Source of the DNA: Mercurialis annua
Lineage: Eukaryota; Streptophyta; Magnoliopsida; Malpighiales; Euphorbiaceae
DNA length: 64,000 nt
Direction of reading: 5' to 3'
Assembly (NCBI RefSeq): GCF_937616625.2
Contig: NC_065571.1
Span: 31,202,879 to 31,266,878 of the forward strand
The position numbers and the translations under genes are program-made. Below the pieces are notes generated by a model. The model did not search any database and had not been told where the DNA came from. It saw nothing but the letters and a program-made list of their open reading frames with translations. Below are positions 58,301 through 64,000 of the stretch, piece by piece (the stretch's first letter is position 1; each line of letters begins with the position of its first letter).

Positions 58301-61300
58301 CAAGACTTCTCTCACTTCTTTCTAGCTATTTCTTTCTTTCGGGCGGCTCATTCGAAGTGGGAAAAAAAGTCTTGATCTTGCTGGTGAGTAGCATAGAGGT
58401 CTTTCGTAGAACAGATCGAGATATGTGCTTGGTCCGTTGCTTCCTTTCCCAATTCTGATGTTGATTACTCTTCAGCGTATGCATATAAAGATATGGATTA
58501 TTCTTATTCTTTTGAATTCTGATTATCTGGCTATATTCTTTATGTTTTTTACAGCAGGTTTAATATGATTAAGTTAAGCTCGCTTGCTTGTCTCTCTCAG
58601 TGCCTTCGCTCTCTCTGATTCGTCAAGCTCGTCAACTAGGATAAAAATCATACATATAGGGATAATTCAAACAGATCCTATCTTATGATGTCATCCACTC
58701 ATAAACAAGATAAGATCGATTTTCTCATATAGGAAAGTCTCGATGATCCGATATAATAGATCATCGATCAACCAATCGTGCTCTGCTCATATAGTACGTT
58801 TAGCTCTTTCTCGTACGAACTCTCTGTCAAGCTCTGCGGCTATGGAGAAAGTCTCTCAGCCATACTCCCATAGGCAGGCCGCACAAGGAAGACCCATAAA
58901 TCGGACCCCTCATCCCGTTTTTCCCTAACCTATACTCGTCTTAGGCCTTCTTGAACCACCTACGTGGTTCCGGAAGTCTTGCCCAATCCGGTGGTTCCAA
59001 AGGTGATAGCAGCTTCTTGAGGCTCGCATATTATCCAGTGGATTCCATCTACTCATAACCATATTTGTCCTATTCTTTTTCCTTATATAATAGAAAGGAA
59101 CCGAACGGGACAACAAAAGAAAAGGTAGGTTCTGTTTTTCCTCTATTGTTACGTTTGTAGTTTCCCGTATCACCCTAGCCTTTCCTTACCTCTTTCCCTG
59201 ACCCCTGACTTCCGCACCGCTCCGTGCGCTCTGTCCTTTACCATTTTAAGGCACAAGCAAGTAACAACTGGTCCCGTAACTTCAATCGGGAAAGCAAGCT
59301 GGTACTGGTAATAGCAATAGCAAGCTAGAAAGCAGGAAAGCAAATAAGAAAAGGCAACATAAACTCGTCTCTTGTTAAGAATAGCAGCAGGTGTGTAGGA
59401 GCTGAGGCTCTGCAATACCTTGCTTTTTACCTGTCGTACTGTTAATGGGAGGACTAGGAATAAGAGTAGGAGTTGAACGCTTAGCTCTTCTTTCCTTTTC
59501 CTGGCTTTGTCATTATACGAAGATGAATGGAACACAAGCAAGTAAGCGGCTCTCTAGTTAGCTCTACTAGTAGAAGGCACATTAAGACATGTACAACAGT
59601 AAAGAGGTTATCAATCTTCTCTTTTTGCTAATAGATTCTGGTCTCTTTGTTCGAAAGCCAGCTACCAAACAAGCATGCACTCTCATACTCCTCGCTCTTC
59701 TTTTTTGGCGTACTCCATTTAGCTCTTCTCTTACAGAGCCTTGCCTTGTCTTTTCGATTGCTTTCTTTCCTCATTTTAAATGCTTTCTTGCTTGTAACCT
59801 AGTTGACAGAGAGGAGGGGCGGTTCCTACACCAGCTCGAGTGCCAACATCTACACCCGCTCCTCTTGCTTTCTTGCTAGGTCCGATTTGACTTGCTTGCT
59901 TTATCGATCGATTGCTTTCTTATTGCCCTTTTCTTTTTATTCTGATTGGCATGAGCTAACCACGACTTGATTTAGGCTACTATTGTTGGGGGGCAGCTGT
60001 TAGTATGGGGAAAGAAGAGTGATATACTAGCCAAGACTCCTATTCTTGCTCCTACTAGCTACTACCTACTCTAGCCCCTACTCGTGTACCTCTTGTTGTG
60101 GCTTATTACTATCGTTTATCGCCTTTGATCGCTCCCCGGCTCGCTTTCGAGGCGAGCCTGCACTCTCCCTTGCTTCTTACTCGCCTACGAAAACAATACT
60201 AGACTCGACTTCCATACCTACCTCCCCACTCGTGCCTACTTTAACAAACCGGTCTTCCCTTAGTCCTCCCTTACTCTATCCCTCCGCTTGGCTATTGCCT
60301 TCTCCGGATCTCCACCTCTCTGATTTCTCGCCCCAGGTTGAGCTCTTTGTTTCGTCCATCTGAGGCCGACGGGTGTGTCACATTCTTTTTGAGCGAATCT
60401 CTTCGCCCTACGATGAGTCGTAGTTCTATTTTGCTGGGGCAGCTCCTTTCCTTAGTCGTTGGACTCCATTGGTTCTTGACCGTAGTACTTCTCTTGTGTG
60501 CACATGTTCCCTAGCTCTGTTTATGGATCCATTCTAAGACTCAAAATTTCATTATTCTTCTCGTTATAACTAAAATTCCTACTTATTCTAGCTTTTCCAC
60601 CTGCCTTCGTCACCCATACACCTATTCTTCACGAGCTCTTCCACATTCAGATAGGTTCTTATCCCCCAAGCAGGGTTTTTTATTTTACCTTTGCGGTCTT
60701 TTGCTCGGGCTTTTTTGCTCTTGAAAACAGATATCACCCAACATATAAATGGGCATTTGTGCCGTAAGGCCCGGGAATAAGACAGCGAGGGCAGCTCTTC
60801 TTCTTCTTCCTGAGCTGAACTGTGAGCCTATCTATTGAATTGAGGAAAAACCTTCTTCTTCGCTCTCATGCCTTGACTCGCTAGACTTCAAAGTTGGACC
60901 TCCCTACTTACTGGCTTGACTGCATTGACTTACTGGATTGCCCCTTTTTAATTACAGAAACCTTAGGCAAAGCGGTTTTTCTGAGTTGTAATATATATCA
61001 AGTGCATTTCAAAGGCGGAAAATCGAAGTTTACAAGCTTGCGACTCTTTTCATTCTACTTCTATTTTCTGGAAATAAGGAGTGCTACCGCACACATTTAG
61101 GGCACCCCTTATCCTTTACTTGGACTATAAGAAGCCGGAATGTAAATACAGCCAAGCGGGGCGGGAAATCCAAGTTTACGAGAGTTGGGGAGCGTAGAAA
61201 AATAGATCTGATGAGCCTCTGAATCAAAAGGCAACGGCTAGGCCGTTTGAAGGCCACTAAACGATCGATACGATGTTTAGGGCTGAGATCAAAATCGAGA

Positions 61301-61482
61301 AAGGAGGTTTTCTCTGTCAGACTGTGGGTAGGGCACTTTCACAAAAGACTTATCCTCTTTTTCTTAGCCAGATGCATTGAATTGAAACAAAATCATGTTT
61401 ATTTCAATTCAAGTAGTAGTTTCTTTGACTACTTTTATCCATTAGCTTGTGAGATGAGTCAAAGTTGTTCATGTTGTTCACT
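55327..61482. other. Long gene-poor stretch
   Basis: No recognised gene. Unassigned frames include 55657-55905 (+), 56148-56420 (+), 56890-57210 (-, 106 codons), 58925-59173 (-), 59170-59541 (-, 123 codons with one hydrophobic segment), 59589-59879 (+) and 60046-60363 (+). The last ones lie in pyrimidine-rich sequence and may be open by composition. Confidence 0.45.
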
Positions 61483-61950
61483 CTAGTTCTTCTTCCTTTT
61501 CTTTCTTAACTTTGTCATCCTCATCATAATCATATTCCTCAAAAATGTGGAATACTTCTTTTTATCATCTTTGAATATGTGACTATCTTGCTTGGGTACC
61601 TCAACCTTCTCATCACACCCTAAGCCCGGCCGCCTGACAACTTTTCCACATTCTGGATCTTCAAAGAGAGCTCTCTTTTGTGCTGGAGAATACATGGCGT
61701 CAAACGGTGCTAAGATTCCTCTTCCATTGTACAACCCTTGGGCTTCCTCAATTGAGTATCCCATTGCTTGGGGCCAATCGATGAATAGCAATCGCGAGAC
61801 ATTTTAGCATTCTCAAAGGTAGGAGATTAACAGCTGATCCCCCATTTATCATGATTCTTGTTATCTCCAATCCATTAAGGTACCCGGTTGAGATGAGCTA
61901 ATATGTACTAGCGAACATGTTGTCCATTAGCCGCTAATGTTTGACCAGGA
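61483..61950 (-). mobile_element. Ty3/gypsy aspartic protease region relic
   Basis: In minus sense, from about 61900 downward, the text reads YLNGLEITRIMINGGSAVNL then LPLRMLKCL. This is the plant gypsy retropepsin strand, with NGGS in place of the DGGS/DTGS active site. After a frame change, the open frame 61791-61483 continues through a glycine-containing block (MGYSIEEAQGLYNGRGILAP, and RRPGLGCDEK) that may be a decayed G-patch-like segment of such pol proteins, then a lysine-rich tail. No RT follows. An isolated scrap. Confidence 0.6.
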
Positions 61951-62222
61951 AGCATTCGAGGTCTCCCTCGTTGGGTAACTGCGTTTTGGCTCTATACGAT
62001 GCCCCCAGCACTTCGGTCTATAGGGATGCCCCCCAGGGTTTTGATTTTGCGATAGACCATGATCCTGGACAGGACTTTAAGAATTTGGGAATGATCTATT
62101 CTTAGACTGAGACAACTCTTGCACAAGATTTTTACCATAATTCGGAACGGGAGGTAATTTCCGTAACACCATCTGGTTTACTTTATCTTGTGTCTCCGTA
62201 ACAAATGGTCCATTTATTGATG

Positions 62223-62297
62223 AGCGAATGACGGGAATTGAACCCGCGCGTGGTAGATTCACAATCCACTGCCTTGATCCACTTGGCTACATCCACC
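62223..62297 (-). tRNA. trnH-GUG: tRNA-His (GUG), plastid-derived type
   Basis: The minus strand reads GTGGATGTAGCCAAGTGG, then an anticodon arm with TTGTGAA (anticodon GUG), and the T-arm GCGGGTTCAATTCCCGT. This matches the plastid trnH, a common component of angiosperm mitochondrial genomes. The acceptor (GTGGATG/CATTCGC) pairs through with two G-T pairs, and the base before position 1 is G as in tRNA-His. The anticodon stem has a weak pair (TGGAT/ATCTA). Likely intact. Confidence 0.85.
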
Positions 62298-62420
62298 CCT
62301 ACCCCCGGTTTCCGTCTATATCTACGATCAGATCCTTTCTGAACCCCCTACCCTATGACCGCATATAGGGTAACGTGCCTTTAATAATATTAGAATCTAA
62401 GTCCCTTCTTTCTTAAAGTT

Positions 62421-62445
62421 AAGTTTCTCGCTTAGAAAGATTGCA
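62421..62445. repeat. 25-bp inverted repeat partner of 12333-12357
   Basis: Exact reverse complement of the earlier site. Confidence 0.85.
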
Positions 62446-62891
62446 GGGGTGCTCACACAACCTTCCTTCAGCTGGCTCCGCCCTATCTATTTCTATTTAT
62501 TCATCTCTTTTTTCAATTGGATATTTAGGGATCTCTCTTGTTCATAGATCTTGAAAGCAGATCAAGATCCATTTCTCAATATATCCATCTATCGATAGAA
62601 AGATATAGATCTCTATCTCTGGGTCTATCTCCATATCTAAATATAGAAGAACAAACACTTAAAGGGCGTAACAATGGAAGGTTCTCACCCTGTTCCCGAC
62701 ATTGTTCTCTGATGATGTTCCCTAGGCAAAAGGTAGTTATAGAGGAACGGCTGTGAACCGGGGCGATTCCCCCTTTCCATCGAAATAGGGAGGGCCTCCG
62801 TCCCCACCATTCCGGCCTCTTCTTTTTTGATAGGGATTTTCCCGATGCTGAAGGTAGCTTGTTGCTTACCAAGCCACCCACTTGAGAAGTT

Positions 62892-62953
62892 AGTACTCGG
62901 CTTGTCGCTACTTTAAAGCTTCCCCCGTAGTACTCGGCTTGTCGCTACTTTAA
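62892..62953. repeat. 25-bp direct repeat pair
   Basis: 62892-62916 and 62929-62953 share agtactcggcttgtcgctac and the next five bases exactly, with a 12-base spacer. Confidence 0.95.
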
Positions 62954-63202
62954 TTTAATAGGTAACCGACGGTTCCCGACTTTCTCCGGTTTCCGCAACC
63001 GTAACCATTTGTCACTCCGGTTACTTCATCCATCCACTTTTTTTGAATTTCAAGTACGCTCTAAAAAAAGTAAAGTAAAGGATAAGCTTGCATTCTAGAA
63101 GCGGTAGCTTCCCGCCTCCTTCAGTCCTATTGCCCCCTTCGATGAGAAGTGCCCTTCCCTTTTATAAAATGTCTAATTGGTCTGCCTCACCAAATTACAA
63201 AA

Positions 63203-64000
63203 TGGAGTTGCCTATTGTTTGGCTGACCCTCTTCTTCTCATGCGGGTTGACCCTGAAGTCAAGAAAGAAGGAATGGAATCACTAGAGAGTTGTCTGCAGT
63301 TCACACTTGGGCAAAGACAGCTTACTTTAGAAGCGGAACACGAACCTATTTCCGCTATTCTGGATTCTTATTGAGCGTAGCAAAATCAAGGTTTATGAAA
63401 AAGTCAGCGAAGTTTCTATGGTGTTCTACCTTTGCGTAGTCTCGGTCCACAGTGGAATGATCCGCACCCGACCCTCGTTAGACTCAGCGGAAGTGTATGT
63501 TATAAGTAAAGAGAATAGAAGAGATGAAGTATGTCGCTTAGCCTAGTCTATATCTACAGCTGACGCAACTTCGTACTGACGCCTCACTACTACTTAATTA
63601 ATTAACGGCTAAGTGATTTTATAACCTCAGCTTTTCTTAACCGGCTGACCTTACAAAGAAAGTAAGCCCTTAGCCTTCCTTTCCTTATAGTTTCAAAAAG
63701 GGACTTCGTAACCTTAACATACTTTCTTTCTTACTTTAACATAGGCCTTCGACACATCAAACGGGCGCCCCGCCCCTATTTCATTCTTTTTTGAATTAGA
63801 AAGAACACAACCTTACTTATTCTGTTCAGGGGGGGATGAAAGACAAAGAAAGAGAGAAGGGGACTTTACGATCGGATAAAGGAAAGGAGCGTGGTTGGTG
63901 TATCACTGGGACGGTGGGGGAACCTGTAGGAAGGGGGGACGACCCTCCGAATTCACATAAGGAATCGCCAACATGAACACAAACAAAATCGTGAATTGCG
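63203..64000. repeat. Dispersed direct repeat, copy B (pairs with 1-792)
   Basis: Same orientation as copy A and continuing to the window end. Copy B has a few extra or altered bases, such as 'cacgaacctatttcc' for 'cactatttcc'. Sequence beyond the window may include a second trnE. Confidence 0.9.

Larger units (their letters stand above)
62298..63202. other. Spacer before repeat copy B
   Basis: No gene is recognised. It contains one member of the dispersed inverted repeat (62421-62445), a purine/pyrimidine-simple patch at 62570-62650, and a 25-bp direct repeat pair. Confidence 0.5.

Noticed and set aside
58925..59173. P-loop-like phrase in a minus-strand region
   Set aside because: A glycine-lysine-threonine phrase can be read in one frame, but no other part of an ATPase is present.

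Overview
This window is angiosperm (probably eudicot) mitochondrial-type DNA, heavily decayed and mixed with DNA of other origins. The mitochondrial signature is clear: recognisable remnants of atp1, rps3 with the 3' end of its group II intron, rpl16 overlapping rps3, ccmC with the tRNA-like 't-element' at its 3' end, and nad9, plus native-type trnE, trnI(CAU) and trnD and plastid-derived trnS(GGA), trnP, trnW and trnH. Every one of the five recognisable protein genes is broken by frameshifts, stop codons, deletions or local duplications. The window is therefore either a low-density stretch of a large plant mitochondrial genome that carries relic (duplicated or laterally acquired) gene copies, or an old mitochondrial insertion in a nuclear genome. 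The sequence alone does not decide between these.

Layout. 1-0.8 kb: one copy of a repeat that returns at 63.2-64.0 kb, followed by an intact-looking trnE. 1.5-3.7 kb: atp1 pseudogene and, just upstream on the same strand, an open 214-codon membrane-protein reading frame. 4-11 kb: nuclear-type retroelement debris (LINE RNase H end, Ty3/gypsy gag, LINE ORF1 and endonuclease start) and a possible short rRNA scrap. 11.6-18 kb: group II intron-like sequence, a Tekay-like LTR with a minisatellite, the rps3 intron 3' end with domain V, then rps3 and rpl16 pseudogenes. 18-26 kb: nearly featureless. 26-28 kb: a Copia-like solo LTR abutting a plastid-like segment with trnS(GGA). 28-38.7 kb: mostly featureless, with one gypsy integrase relic. 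38.7-45.7 kb: a mitovirus polymerase scrap directly abutting a degraded minus-strand Ty3/gypsy (chromovirus, Tekay-like) retrotransposon. 46-51.2 kb: ccmC pseudogene, a 1.4-kb mitovirus RdRp relic, nad9 pseudogene. 52-62.3 kb: tRNA genes and tRNA pseudogenes in long unassigned spacers, with a gypsy protease relic near 61.5 kb.

The window does not hold a working operon. Its interest lies in its fossil record: two separate endogenised mitovirus polymerase remnants, nuclear retroelements landing in mitochondrial introns and viral relics, plastid tRNA blocks, and the survival of one open membrane-protein frame beside a dead atp1. All product assignments come from reading translations and comparing them with remembered families; no database search was possible.
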